Under the pieces are notes generated by a model. It searched no databases and had not been told where the DNA came from. It saw only the letters and a program-made list of their open reading frames with translations. From contig NZ_NWTG01000001.1 of NCBI RefSeq assembly GCF_002532045.1, positions 1-64,000 on the forward strand: a stretch of DNA of 64,000 nucleotides, given 5' to 3'. This DNA comes from Bradyrhizobium sp. C9. GTDB taxonomy: Bacteria > Pseudomonadota > Alphaproteobacteria > Rhizobiales > Xanthobacteraceae. A program made the position numbers and the translations under genes. Positions 18,510-27,838 of this stretch are shown here, piece by piece; position 1 is the stretch's first letter, and each line of letters starts with the position of its first letter.

Positions 18510-18707
18510 TCAGGTCGGGTGCGACCATCTTCTTTGGAGATGCGAAAGCACTTGATGCTCGACCGCGTGATCGCCTTGACAACACGCGCACGACGACCAG
18601 CGCGGTTTCAAATGAAGGCAAAAGACGGGCAGGATCGTGCAGAGTAGTGCGAAGCTGGTCGCAGTCAGCACAACGAGGCTTCCGGAGACAAGGTCATGAT
18701 TGCCCAT
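18510..18707 (-). CDS. Small single-pass membrane protein (paralog 2)
   Basis: 65 residues. The first 34 (MGNHDLVSGSLVVLTATSFA then LLCTILPVF) form one membrane segment and match the 33-residue protein at 18113-18214. The C-terminal 30 residues have no counterpart and may be read-through past a lost stop. The ATG at 18707 has GAGG upstream. Function unknown. Confidence 0.45.
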   Translation of the reverse strand: MGNHDLVSGSLVVLTATSFALLCTILPVFCLHLKPRWSSCACCQGDHAVEHQVLSHLQRRWSHPT

Positions 18708-19293
18708 GAAGCATCCTCAATTGCAGAGCTAAGGAGAGACGCGCAGCAGCAGTTCGTCTCTTTGAGCTTCGAAAGCAAATTATTCGATTCTGATTGCGCT
18801 TCCTGCGTCGCACGGATGATGCCGCATATTTGCAGCATTATTCAGCGGTATTTTGTTGAAGTTTGGCGTAAGAAATGCGGCTGATGGAGTTTCGAAACGT
18901 TGGAAATAAACAAGCTCTTATGGAACGAAATCTAATGATGATTCTGCACCCTGCGCGGGCTGGGCTCTCATCCAAAGAAAGCGCTTATCCGCCGACGGCG
19001 AGGCGAGCACAACATATTGCTGGACCTGCTCGATGACGCGACCAACGTGCTGCACATGTACGGCTGGCCCACTGCAAAGTCACCGTACGCGCAGTAAGCG
19101 TGAAGGTAGAATATGAGATGCGAAGCCCGAACGTTTCGTCGCTCTCGACAGAAATTGTCACGCGATTGTCGTTTACTCGGCTTGACGCTCTTTCCGATTT
19201 TCGCGAGGCAATGCAAAACGCGTCCGGCTACGCAACTTCCATGTGGTGAAGTGTCGATTGCTGCCTTCTGGGGCGACCTGCCCGCAAGCTGGG
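18708..19293. other. Intergenic, partly AT-rich
   Basis: About 590 bp with no supported gene. 18760-18930 is clearly richer in A and T than its surroundings, which suits promoters for the minus-strand small membrane genes. Confidence 0.4.
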
Positions 19294-21006
19294 TCACTTG
19301 ACGGGGGGCCGCGGCCGGCTACGTAGTGCCGTTGCCGGGCTTGCGATCTCCCCTCGCAGTTCAGCTGCGTACTCGATCAAGTCGTCATTCGAGCGTACCG
19401 AGCCGAACGGCCTTTCCAGCATGCGACGGACCCGTACCGGCGCGGGGCCGATGTGGAAGCGAATCGCCTGCTGCTCCAGCGTACGTTCCCACCGCGTCGA
19501 TCGATTCCGCCAACGCAAATAGTCGAGCCAGGTTGGACAGTGATAGCGCTCGGTCCACAATTCCGGATCGGCGATGTCTCGCGCGATCGACCAGCCGTAG
19601 GCGCCGTTGCGTTGCCGAGACAATTGCACGTCTTGCATCACGTTATGAAACGCCCTGGCATTCTCCTGTGCAACCCGGTATTCGATCTCGACGACGAGCG
19701 GGCCACTGCGTCCGGTCAAGGCGAGCCGTACCTCGGGATCGGCGAGCGGCTCAAGGTCATCACCCCGCGCGTCGATGCGGGGCATAGGCAGCCAACGGCC
19801 GATGAGGGGGGAGGCGAGCATCAGGGCGGCCGACACCAGCAGCGCGGTTTCGACCCCCGCCGCGTCGGTCAGACGGCCCCAACCCCAACTGCCCACGGCA
19901 ATCCCGCCAGAACTCGCCGCCTGATAGGCTGCAAGCGAGCGTCCGGCCACCCAGCGCGGCGCCGACAGTTGCACCCCAATATTGAATACCGCCCACATCA
20001 TCATCCACATGGCACCTGCCAGGACGAGTGCCGATGCGGTCAATACCGGTTCGCGGCTGAGCGCAGCCGCAGCCATCGTCGCGCCCATGGACAGCGCACA
20101 AGCGCGGATCGCGGCCTCGCCGCTCAACCGCTTGCGCAGTTCGGTGATATTCAGTGCGCCGACCACCGCACCAAGGCCAAAAGCGCCGAGCATGATACCG
20201 TAGGTCTGCGCGTCGCCATGCAGGAGATCGCGCGCCACCAGCGGCATCAGAGCGGTGATAGCACCGCCAATGATGCCGGTCACGAGGCTGCGGGCCAGCA
20301 CAATCTTGATCGAGGGCGAATTGCTGATATAGCGTATGCCAGACACCATCGCGCGGCTCAATCTTTCAGGCGGCAGGCGTGAGGGCGCGCTGATGCGTTT
20401 CCAAAGCAACAACGCGATAATCAGCGGCAGATACAACAACGTGTTGAGCGCGAATGCGGCCACTGCTCCCGCGGTTGCTACCACGACCCCGCCGATTGCC
20501 GGACCTACGCTCCGCGCGATATTGTAGCTGATGCCGTTCAGCGCGATCGCAGCAGGCAGCTGTGCTTCCAGCGGAACTTGTTCATTAACCGACGATTGCC
20601 AAGCCGGTCCCATTAGTGCCATGCCACTGCCGACAACGAGGCATAGCATGAGCAAGAGGTTGGGCGTGGCCAACCCAAGCCAGGCGACCACCGTCAGCCC
20701 GGCTGCTCCGGCAAGCGCCAATCCAAGTGAAGCCAGCGCCACGACGCGGCGGTCATACATATCCGCGATCGCCCCGGCCGGCATAGAAATCAGCATCACT
20801 GGCAGTAAGAGTGCGGTCTGCACCAACGCGACCTTGTCAGCCGACGACGTCATTTGGGTCATGGCCCAGGCCGCACCAACGCCTTGAATCAAGATACCGA
20901 CGTTGGACAGGAGGCTCGCAAGCCAGATGCGCCTGAAGGTCGCGTGCCGCAGCGGCGCCGTGATGCCCTCGGCACTACGCGTCCACGCTTTTTGTGAATC
21001 GGTCAT
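19294..21006 (-). CDS. MFS exporter with C-terminal ferredoxin-like (ABM-type) domain
   Basis: 570 residues. Residues 1-~410 form a 12-helix major facilitator of the MFS_3 / enterobactin-exporter type (loop motif DMYDRRVVALASL after helix 2). Residues ~425-545 form a soluble domain (LVVEIEYRVAQENARAFHNV, then YGWSIARDIADPELWTERY) like the antibiotic-biosynthesis-monooxygenase fold known at the end of this transporter family. It starts at ATG 21006. It stands alone and faces away from the Crp/Fnr gene. Substrate unknown; a siderophore or small secreted molecule is likely from the family. Confidence 0.88.
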   Translation of the reverse strand: MTDSQKAWTRSAEGITAPLRHATFRRIWLASLLSNVGILIQGVGAAWAMTQMTSSADKVALVQTALLLPVMLISMPAGAIADMYDRRVVALASLGLALAGAAGLTVVAWLGLATPNLLLMLCLVVGSGMALMGPAWQSSVNEQVPLEAQLPAAIALNGISYNIARSVGPAIGGVVVATAGAVAAFALNTLLYLPLIIALLLWKRISAPSRLPPERLSRAMVSGIRYISNSPSIKIVLARSLVTGIIGGAITALMPLVARDLLHGDAQTYGIMLGAFGLGAVVGALNITELRKRLSGEAAIRACALSMGATMAAAALSREPVLTASALVLAGAMWMMMWAVFNIGVQLSAPRWVAGRSLAAYQAASSGGIAVGSWGWGRLTDAAGVETALLVSAALMLASPLIGRWLPMPRIDARGDDLEPLADPEVRLALTGRSGPLVVEIEYRVAQENARAFHNVMQDVQLSRQRNGAYGWSIARDIADPELWTERYHCPTWLDYLRWRNRSTRWERTLEQQAIRFHIGPAPVRVRRMLERPFGSVRSNDDLIEYAAELRGEIASPATALRSRPRPPVK

Positions 21007-22045
21007 ATCAGTTCGTCATAATCTACCATGATTTGATCTTGGCAAGGATCACAAGGATGTTCCTGGCGCGATATCGCGTTCAGTGCCTCGCCGTATAATG
21101 AAATGCTTCGATCGTGTTTGATTGACAGTGACCTGCTGCTTCTGACGGCTTGCGCCTTCATAGCAAAGGCAGCAGTGCAGAAAACAGGAATAGTCTCATC
21201 ATCGGCGTGATCCTGAAGCCTCTTATCACAACGGGATCGCCTGCCAATCGTGGCGCGGCATGACTTGCGGCCTGTCTCACACCTGTTCACTCCTGCGCGC
21301 TGCTTGCATGGTCTTGGTTGATAGATTGTGTTCGCTGGCAGATGTAAACTTTGTACGAAGCGGACAGATGCGGGCGGAATCTCCAGGCGCAACATTTGCG
21401 TCGCCAGCTTACCTAGCCCTCACTGCGAGGGAGCCCGCGACTCCCTCTCGTAGGACTCCTCGACTCAGACAGCTCCGAGCAGTGATTGACGAAGATGGTT
21501 GTCGCTTGCCAAGTCGTTTCGCGTCAGTATGGAGCATTGAACGTCATCGGAGACAGTTTCAGACTTGAGCGTTTGAGCGCGCATTTTTCGCGCAGCACGC
21601 GCGATAAGGTTTTTAGCCCCAATGCCGCTATGGCCGCCGGTGTGGAAGCGGCGAGGCGCGGCAAGGCAGGTCGTAGGCACACCCCATACGGTTTTAAGAT
21701 GCGACGAGATTTTGCTCCGGCCGCACGCATGGAAACTCTCCTGAGACCTCTGCATCGCACGAAACGATCCAATCTGGTACCAGGACGACACGCGCTGTCG
21801 AAAAGCTGAGTTGTTCGTACCTCACGTACGGTCTTTGTCGGAGCGTCCTTTACTGCGCAGGTTCTAAAGAAAATACGACTGAACCGTGACAACACGTTCT
21901 ATATGAAACATTGGCAATGACGGACAAGCACTGCCCGCTGGGACGTTGCAGGCAAGAGAATGGGTGCCTCAAAGAGCTGATTGTGTGGCTGATATTGTCT
22001 CGCGCGACGTCGTAAAACGCGTGGAAGACCTGAACTCCCGTGAGT
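21007..22045. other. Intergenic, no gene seen
   Basis: About 1 kb with no convincing gene on either strand. Confidence 0.4.
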
Positions 22046-22137
22046 TTGTGGCACAGCGTGGTTTGGCGCTTCAAAGCAAGTGGGCAGGCTCCGCCCGGTC
22101 TCCGCAGAGGCGGGTCCACTTGCCGGGCATGCCACAA
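22046..22137. other. Nested inverted repeat, possible structured RNA or small mobile element
   Basis: Outer arms TTGTGGCA (22046-22053) and TGCCACAA (22130-22137), middle arms GCAAGTGG (22076-22083) and CCACTTGC (22116-22123), and inner arms CCGCC/GGCGG fold into one long hairpin of about 92 bases. It lies about 140 bp before the Crp/Fnr gene. It could be a leader structure, a small RNA or a miniature transposable element. Confidence 0.5.
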
Positions 22138-22278
22138 GAAAAGCAGCCAGGAGACCATAACCGACCACGTACTCGCTGTCGTCGACAACCAGACTGCTCC
22201 AGAAGTGCGGCTCGCAAGCGGGCGGTCAACACGCGGTTGATGCTTTAACCTCTTTTGGTTCGCCCCAAGGAGTGAGCC

Positions 22279-23034
22279 TTGGTCAAAAATGCGATTCTGG
22301 TGCGGCTGTCCTTGCGAGGCCTTGCGGCAATAGGGGAGTTCCTTGAGCCGATCACCCTGCAAAAAGGCATGGCTCTGCATGAGCCGAATAAGCATGTCGA
22401 GCACGTCTACTTCATGGAGTCGGGCCTGGCTTCACTGAGAATTGTCACGGCGGGAAGCATGCTGGAAACGGCACTCGTAGGATATCGAGGGGTGGTCGGC
22501 GCTTCGTTCTTATGGGGAGGGCACCTTGCGACGCATCAATCGGTCGTACTCTTTGCCGGAAGCGCGCGGCGGATCCGTGTCGAGGATTTGCGTCGAATAA
22601 TAAAGCTGCGCCCAGAGATCCGAGTGCATCTCTTTAAGTACATCCAGGCGCTGACGTTTCAGTGCGTTCAGACAGGATTGTGCGGAGTTCGACACGATCG
22701 CGAACAGCGGCTTTCCTCCTGGCTTTGTTTGGCGAGTGATGCTGTTGACGCCCGTATGCTGCCGGTCACATATGACTATCTTTCTAATGCCTTCGGATTG
22801 CGCGGTGCCGGAGGCGCAGAGACGCTGGTCCGATTCGAAGAACACGGGCTGATTCGCAAGATGCGCGGCGCATTGCACATTGATGATCGAAAGTCCCTCG
22901 AGCAAAAGGCTTGCTGTTGTTATAAGCTTGTGTCGGCCGCTTATGCCTCTTCAACTCATTGTATTGAAACGAGTGGAGTCTTTGGGGCTGTCTCCAAAAG
23001 AGGCCGTCGCGATGATTATGCGCCAAGATGCTGA
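22279..23034 (+). CDS. Crp/Fnr family transcriptional regulator
   Basis: 251 residues. The N-terminal cyclic-nucleotide-like domain has VEHVYFMESGLASLRIVTAG and a GYRGVVGASFLWGG core. A winged-helix region follows (LPVTYDYLSNAFGLRGAGGA) but is less typical than in FixK. It starts with TTG at 22279 behind a very good AAGGAG site. It lacks the N-terminal Fe-S cysteines of Fnr, so the signal is unknown. The last ~45 residues (after DDRKSLEQKACCCY) look unrelated to the family and may come from a lost stop. Confidence 0.8.
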   Translation: MVKNAILVRLSLRGLAAIGEFLEPITLQKGMALHEPNKHVEHVYFMESGLASLRIVTAGSMLETALVGYRGVVGASFLWGGHLATHQSVVLFAGSARRIRVEDLRRIIKLRPEIRVHLFKYIQALTFQCVQTGLCGVRHDREQRLSSWLCLASDAVDARMLPVTYDYLSNAFGLRGAGGAETLVRFEEHGLIRKMRGALHIDDRKSLEQKACCCYKLVSAAYASSTHCIETSGVFGAVSKRGRRDDYAPRC

Positions 23035-23482
23035 GTCTATTGTAAGGCAAGCTGCACCCGCTTTCGCGACGTCTTATGGCTGGGTTGTTGCCCGGGTTTA
23101 CGACGACCGCATTTGGACTGGCGCAGGATCTTGCGCCTGGTCACATCTTAAGACCTGATCGGGGCGGTCAATGCTCGGGTGAGAGCGCGAATGCGACGCT
23201 CGGGTAGCAAACCAGGCTGTTTGTCCTTTGCGTACAGAGTTCGGCCGAGCGCAGCCGAAGGGAACAAGGTATTTATTGGCCGGCATGGCGGACGGAGATG
23301 GCAGGCTGCTGTTGATCAGCGGGGACGTGAACAGTGGAAGAACCGTGCTGCAAGCATGAGATTGTGTGCCTCAAAGCGCATTTCGTGAAGCGATCTGAGA
23401 TAACCCACGTGACAAGGCGACAGGGACGGAGGGTGAAAGGAATTGCTGCGCCAGAGTTCCAAGCCGGGGGGGGCGGCCAGAA
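23035..23482. other. Intergenic, no gene seen
   Basis: About 450 bp between the regulator and the pilin-like gene, with no supported coding. Confidence 0.4.
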
Positions 23483-23776
23483 ATGACATTTGTCATGAGA
23501 TCATCTGCTTTTCTGCGGTTTTGGCCGACCAAGACTGGGGCGACCTCCATCGAGTACGGTCTGATCGCGGTGGCGGCTTCCGTTCCGCTTATCCTTGCGC
23601 TCAACGGTATTCGTCCAAAGCATAACGCTGATTGCAGTGCTGCGCCTGTGCACACCGTTCGACCGGGCAGTTTGACAGGCTGGATCTCGCACGCGAACCC
23701 ATCACGGGCAATCAACGGAACGTCGAAAAGGCGTCCGCTGGATCCTCGGGCCGATGATATGAAGTCGATGGAATAG
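23483..23776 (+). CDS. Flp/Fap-type pilin, tail altered
   Basis: 97 residues. The segment FLRFWPTKTGATSIEYGLIA followed by a hydrophobic run to LALNGI is the hallmark of Flp pilins (processing site next to the glutamate of the GATSIEYGLIA motif). Flp pilins are normally about 55-60 residues. Here everything after LNGI (polar, proline-rich) is unlike the family, so a frameshift or lost stop is likely. No tad/cpa assembly genes lie nearby. Possibly a decayed orphan pilin. Confidence 0.6.
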   Translation: MTFVMRSSAFLRFWPTKTGATSIEYGLIAVAASVPLILALNGIRPKHNADCSAAPVHTVRPGSLTGWISHANPSRAINGTSKRRPLDPRADDMKSME

Positions 23777-23925
23777 GAGGCGCGATCTGTGCATGAGCTA
23801 GATAAAAATCTCGTCCCATGTCCTTGGAAGAGGCCCCTTCGCTGCCAACTCTCCGGCTCTTCCGCGTAAGTGGCTAGTTCATAGCCTGCGCGGCCCCGCG
23901 CACCATTTTGGAAGCTGGAGCAGTG

Positions 23926-24507
23926 ATGTCCCGATTCGAAAAGCTTGCTATCTTTATCGATGGTCCCAACCTCCACGCGACCGCCAAGGCGCTTGGTTTC
24001 GAGATCGACTACAAGCGCCTGCTTGAGGAGTATCGGAGGCAGGGCCGGTTGCTGCGGGCATTCTACTACACGGCGATTGCCGAGGATCAGGAGTATTGGT
24101 CGATTCGGCCGCTCATCGACTGGCTGGACTATAACGGCTATACCGTCGTCACTAAAGCAACCAAGGAATTCCTTGACGTCAGCGGGCGGCGTAAAGTGAA
24201 GGGTAACATGAACATCGAGCTTGCGGTCGATGCCATGGAACTCGCCGGGCATATCGATCAGATGATCCTGTTCTCTGGTGACGGCGACCTCCGTTCCTTG
24301 GTCGAGGCCGTGCAGCGCCGCGGCGTCAGCGTCACCGTCATCTCCGCCAACACGATCCAGCCGCCGATGATCGCAGACGAGCTTCGGCGGCAGGCAGACG
24401 ACTTTATTGAACTAGCACAGTTGAAGCCGAAGTTGGGCCGCGATCCGACCGAACGGCTCGGGTCCGGGACAGGTGCTGGCAAGCGAGAGTCAGCCAGCGC
24501 GGAATAG
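23926..24507 (+). CDS. NYN domain protein (LabA/DUF88-like PIN-fold nuclease)
   Basis: 193 residues of the NYN family, a PIN-like fold thought to cut RNA. The acidic metal-site residues are visible in LAIFIDGPNLHAT (near residue 12), in NIELAVDAMELA and in ILFSGDGDLRSLVEAV. I chose ATG 23926, with GGAG upstream, over the in-frame TTG at 23908. It stands alone. Such genes are common housekeeping genes in rhizobia, and I see no sign of damage. Confidence 0.9.
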   Translation: MSRFEKLAIFIDGPNLHATAKALGFEIDYKRLLEEYRRQGRLLRAFYYTAIAEDQEYWSIRPLIDWLDYNGYTVVTKATKEFLDVSGRRKVKGNMNIELAVDAMELAGHIDQMILFSGDGDLRSLVEAVQRRGVSVTVISANTIQPPMIADELRRQADDFIELAQLKPKLGRDPTERLGSGTGAGKRESASAE

Positions 24508-24709
24508 CGCATGTGGTGATGCGATCGCGGCAAGTGGGCATGATGCCCGGCAGCCCCCCGGCGCTATCCCGACAGCACGACCATCACGTTGATGATTTCC
24601 TCCTGTCAGTGCATCTCGCGTCTGTCATGCGGTTGTAGACGCCGATGCCATCCTCTCGTACCAACTGCACTTGTTGCTGCCTGTATCGCCGGCACGACCT
24701 CTCGCCTCC

Positions 24710-24925
24710 TCAGGAGGCCTTGACGATGACTTCGGCCGCGTCCCCCACCGGCTGACAGGCTGGGCTGGACCAGTGCCCGGATTGCCGTAGTTCGCTCCCA
24801 ACCCGAATCAGGCTGAACTGCAGCCGGAGGCGTTCCTCCTTCTCGTACCCGCTACGCCAGAACAGTGTTTCGGCATATGCGCGCATGCGGAACCGGTAAA
24901 GCAGTCGGTAGAAGTGACTGGTCAT
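24710..24925 (-). CDS. Small hypothetical protein
   Basis: 71 residues starting MTSHFYRLLYRFRMRAYAET, with many basic and aromatic residues in the first half. It looks like a real small rhizobial protein, but I cannot name a family. AGGGA lies just before the ATG at 24925. No neighbours in the same direction. Confidence 0.4.
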   Translation of the reverse strand: MTSHFYRLLYRFRMRAYAETLFWRSGYEKEERLRLQFSLIRVGSELRQSGHWSSPACQPVGDAAEVIVKAS

Positions 24926-25860
24926 GTCCCTGGTCCTAGTCCATTGTCGCCAACGAGACGCTTTTCACGGCACCATTGTCTTCACTGAGCGCGATGTTTG
25001 AATGCAATTTGGTCCCGGGTGACGCTTGAAACCGGCTTTGGAGCGCCTCTTTTGATGGATTTTCATCCCGCGGATCCTGGCTCACGACATAAGTCGCAGT
25101 GGAGTAAATTCGATCTCCGCCATGGTGACCGATACCTCAGCTATAAGTCAGAAGCGGATGGCACAAGCTTGGTGAGGAAGATCAAGTCGATCTCGTGCAG
25201 CACCTGGCGTCACTCTGCGATCAATCGCCGTCCTGGATGTCGCGAGGATTCATGCAAGCCACGATAAAAGCACGAGCGCTCAGGTGCTGAACGTGTGCTT
25301 CTGATACGATTGGATCACGCTCGCTGAGCGAATACGCGCGTGTCCGCTTTGTACGAAGTTTGCGCGCGCATTTGGAACCACAATCTGCCACATAGCTGGA
25401 CGAGGTGGGGTGGCCCGCACCGGCTGGTTCACTCTCTCGGCGGGCGTTCGGCGAGGGGCTTTTGGGTGTGGACGATAGGGGCGCAGATGCCACCTGGTAA
25501 GACTGGCATCAAGGGGAGCAACGTCGGCATTACTTGCATTTGCGAGCGCTTCGAGGATCGCATCGGAATGCGCGTCCTGCTTGCTTGATGTTATGCAACG
25601 AAGTCAAAGGCGTGCGATCAGTGGTGCCACTGAGCGATCCTGGTGCGTTTTGGTCGCGACGGTCAAAAGCGGGATTCAGCCGAGCAGGCGGCTTGTTCGC
25701 CGGACGGGCATTCCCGATGGACTTTAGGCGCCGTGCTTCTCGGCCAGCGGCGCAGTTGCTTGCAAATTCGACGCGCATCGGTGACATGACACAAGGTGAG
25801 ATCGGTGCCACGAAGACGCGGTCGGTTGCGCGCTGCTGCAAGCGGTAGGAAATTTGATCA
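24926..25860. other. Intergenic, no gene seen
   Basis: About 930 bp with only short frames on both strands. Confidence 0.4.
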
Positions 25861-27004
25861 ATGAATACGCCGCTTAATGGCTATGTCGCGGCTCTGAAAA
25901 GCTTTGCATGAAGACGATCGGCTCCGCGGCCTGAAGCCGCGCAAAGGGACTGATTTTGCTTCAAGCGATTATCTGGCGCTGGCGAGTGCGCCCCGTATGA
26001 AGAAGGCTCTGTTCACCGCGCTCGAGGTCGGAACGCCGATCGGAGCCGGTGGGTCACGGCTACTGCGCGGAAATTGTGAGGAGCACGAAGCTCTAGAAGC
26101 GGACGCCGCTCGGTTCTTCCGGGCCGAGACCGCACTGTTCTTCGGTGGCGGTTACATTGCAAATTTTGCCGTTCTGACAACGCTGCCGCAGCAGGGGGAT
26201 TTGCTTGTTCTCGACGCGCTCGCGCATGCTAGCCTTCATGAAGGCGCACGAGCGGGCCGAGCCGAGTTCCAGATAAGCGGCCATAATGACGTCCAGTCGA
26301 TCGAAGACACGATCGGCGACTGGCGCGCCAGGGGCGGAAGAGGACGCGTCTGGATCGTGGTGGAGAGCCTCTACAGTATGGACGGAGATTTCGCACCGCT
26401 TAAGGATCTGGTAGCAATCGCCGAGCGCCAAGAGGCCTTCCTGATCGTGGATGAGGCTCATGCCACAGGTGTTTACGGCGAGCAAGGACGGGGCCTCACT
26501 GCGCCCTATGAGGGGCGCGAAAATCTCTTGGTGATCCACACCTGCGGCAAGGCACTGGGGGCGGCGGGTGCCCTTATCACGGCTTCCGGCGTGCTGCGCG
26601 ACTTTATGGTCAATCGGTGCCGTCCATTCATTTTCGCCACCGCTCCGTCACCCCTAATGGCCGTCGCGGTGCGAGAGGCAACCTTAATCCTGCAGGAGAA
26701 GCCCGACCGGCAACGACGTCTGATCGATTTGATCGACTTTGCACATCGGCAGTGCGCTCTGTGCGGTCGCGCGAGTTCTTCGAATTCGCAAATCGTTCCT
26801 TATGTTGTGGGCGACAACGCCCGTGCGATGCGGCTCGCTTCTGCGCTACAGGCGCGCGGCTTTGATATCCGCGGGATACGGCCGCCAACGGTGCCTGTAG
26901 CAACGGCACGGTTGCGGATCTCGCTGACACTTAACGTCGGGCAAGACGATGTATCCGACATGATCGATGCGTTGGTCGAGGAGACCTGGGGCGACGTGCA
27001 GTGA
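25861..27004 (+). CDS. bioF: 8-amino-7-oxononanoate synthase BioF, with N-terminal frameshift
   Basis: PLP enzyme that joins pimeloyl-CoA or -ACP to alanine in biotin synthesis. The body (25904-27004, 366 residues) is complete: FASSDYLALASAP, GAGGSRLLRGNCEEHEALE, VVESLYSMDGDFAPLKDLV, VDEAHATGVYGEQGRGL, and the PLP lysine in HTCGKALGAAGA. The natural start appears to be ATG 25861, giving MNTPLNGYVAALKSF. That frame meets TGA at 25909 because of one extra T near 25903-25905; removing it joins MNTPLNGYVAALKS to LHEDDRLRGLKPRKG. A TTG at 25904 could still start a shortened protein lacking ~15 residues. No intact bioA, bioD or bioB is nearby. Confidence 0.85.
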
Positions 27005-27344
27005 GGCCGCGCAGGATGATCAGGCTGATGTCGGGATCGGCAAAACGGTCTTCAAAGGTGCTTGCCGACGCACCCGCTTCGGAATTCAAATTGACAAGGC
27101 GCGCCCACGCAGAGCTACCACAGCTCGTTGGACAAGTTCTCAGGACGTCCGTCAATCCTTGAGTGCCAGGCTCGACGGGTGTAGGTGACGCGCAGAAGAA
27201 TGTTCTGCGTTCCAGCCCGTGATCGCAACTGTCGCGCGCGCGAAAATTGCTGGTTTATTGCGGATCCAAAGTATGGTCTTACAGTTTCAGCGATGTTCCG
27301 AGATTGGCGGTCGCTTCGTTGGCTGATGCAGGAGAGACCGTTAG
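27005..27344. other. Intergenic with possible bioD trace
   Basis: About 340 bp. One frame just after bioF reads DVGIGKTVFKG (27027-27059), like the P-loop of dethiobiotin synthase (GTDTGIGKTVF), then degenerates. No working gene. Confidence 0.3.
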
Positions 27345-27437
27345 ATGCCGTCGCGAGCAACAGTGTTCCTCACATCAGCAGGCTGGACCGCCGTCGTGAT
27401 CCTAATTCTGCTGTATGTGATCTTCAGCCCGATCTGA
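27345..27437 (+). CDS. Tiny membrane protein
   Basis: 30 residues: MPSRATVFLTSAGWTAVVIL followed by ILLYVIFSPI. One clear membrane segment near the end. A good AGGAGA site lies nine bases before the ATG. Too short for a family call; it could be a subunit-like or regulatory small membrane protein. Confidence 0.35.
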   Translation: MPSRATVFLTSAGWTAVVILILLYVIFSPI

Positions 27438-27564
27438 GTCGGGGGCTTAACGGAACGATCTCTATCGGTTCCAAAACGGATGATCCGGCGATGATATGAA
27501 ATTTGTCCGGTGTCGCCGAGCCCCGATTCGATCCCGACATCCATCGCAGCACATTTCTGCGGCT

Positions 27565-27699
27565 TCAGCCAACTGTGTTGACCAGTGCATTGACGGAAGG
27601 CATGGGCCCTGTTCGGTCGCGGCAGGAATTGTGTGGGTGCTGGCCGCGCGTTGCCAACACAAGTACGTAAAGTAAGAGGAGGATAAAGAGCCCGCGCAT
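27565..27699 (-). CDS. Possible tiny membrane protein
   Basis: 44 residues starting MRGLFILLLLYVLVLATRGQ, one hydrophobic segment and a polar tail. Weak ribosome site (AGGA about 12 bases upstream). Could be chance. Confidence 0.2.
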   Translation of the reverse strand: MRGLFILLLLYVLVLATRGQHPHNSCRDRTGPMPSVNALVNTVG

Positions 27700-27838
27700 A
27701 CAAAGTGGTGTCCTGTCCCGAAGCTGTATGTCAATTGTGCAGCGGATCACATCCGGTGCATTTACCGATGGACGGGTGAGTTTTGCGGAACTCAACCGAA
27801 GCCGTGCTGGGCGGTTCAAACGACTGCGAAAGTGCAGG

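Noticed and set aside
21003..21395. 130-codon frame just upstream of the second MFS gene
   Set aside because: Overlaps the MFS start by a few bases and could look operonic, but the sequence has no folded-protein character and no ribosome site.
23371..24252. 293-codon minus-strand frame opposite the pilin and NYN genes
   Set aside because: Overlaps two better-supported plus-strand genes and shows no recognisable domain.
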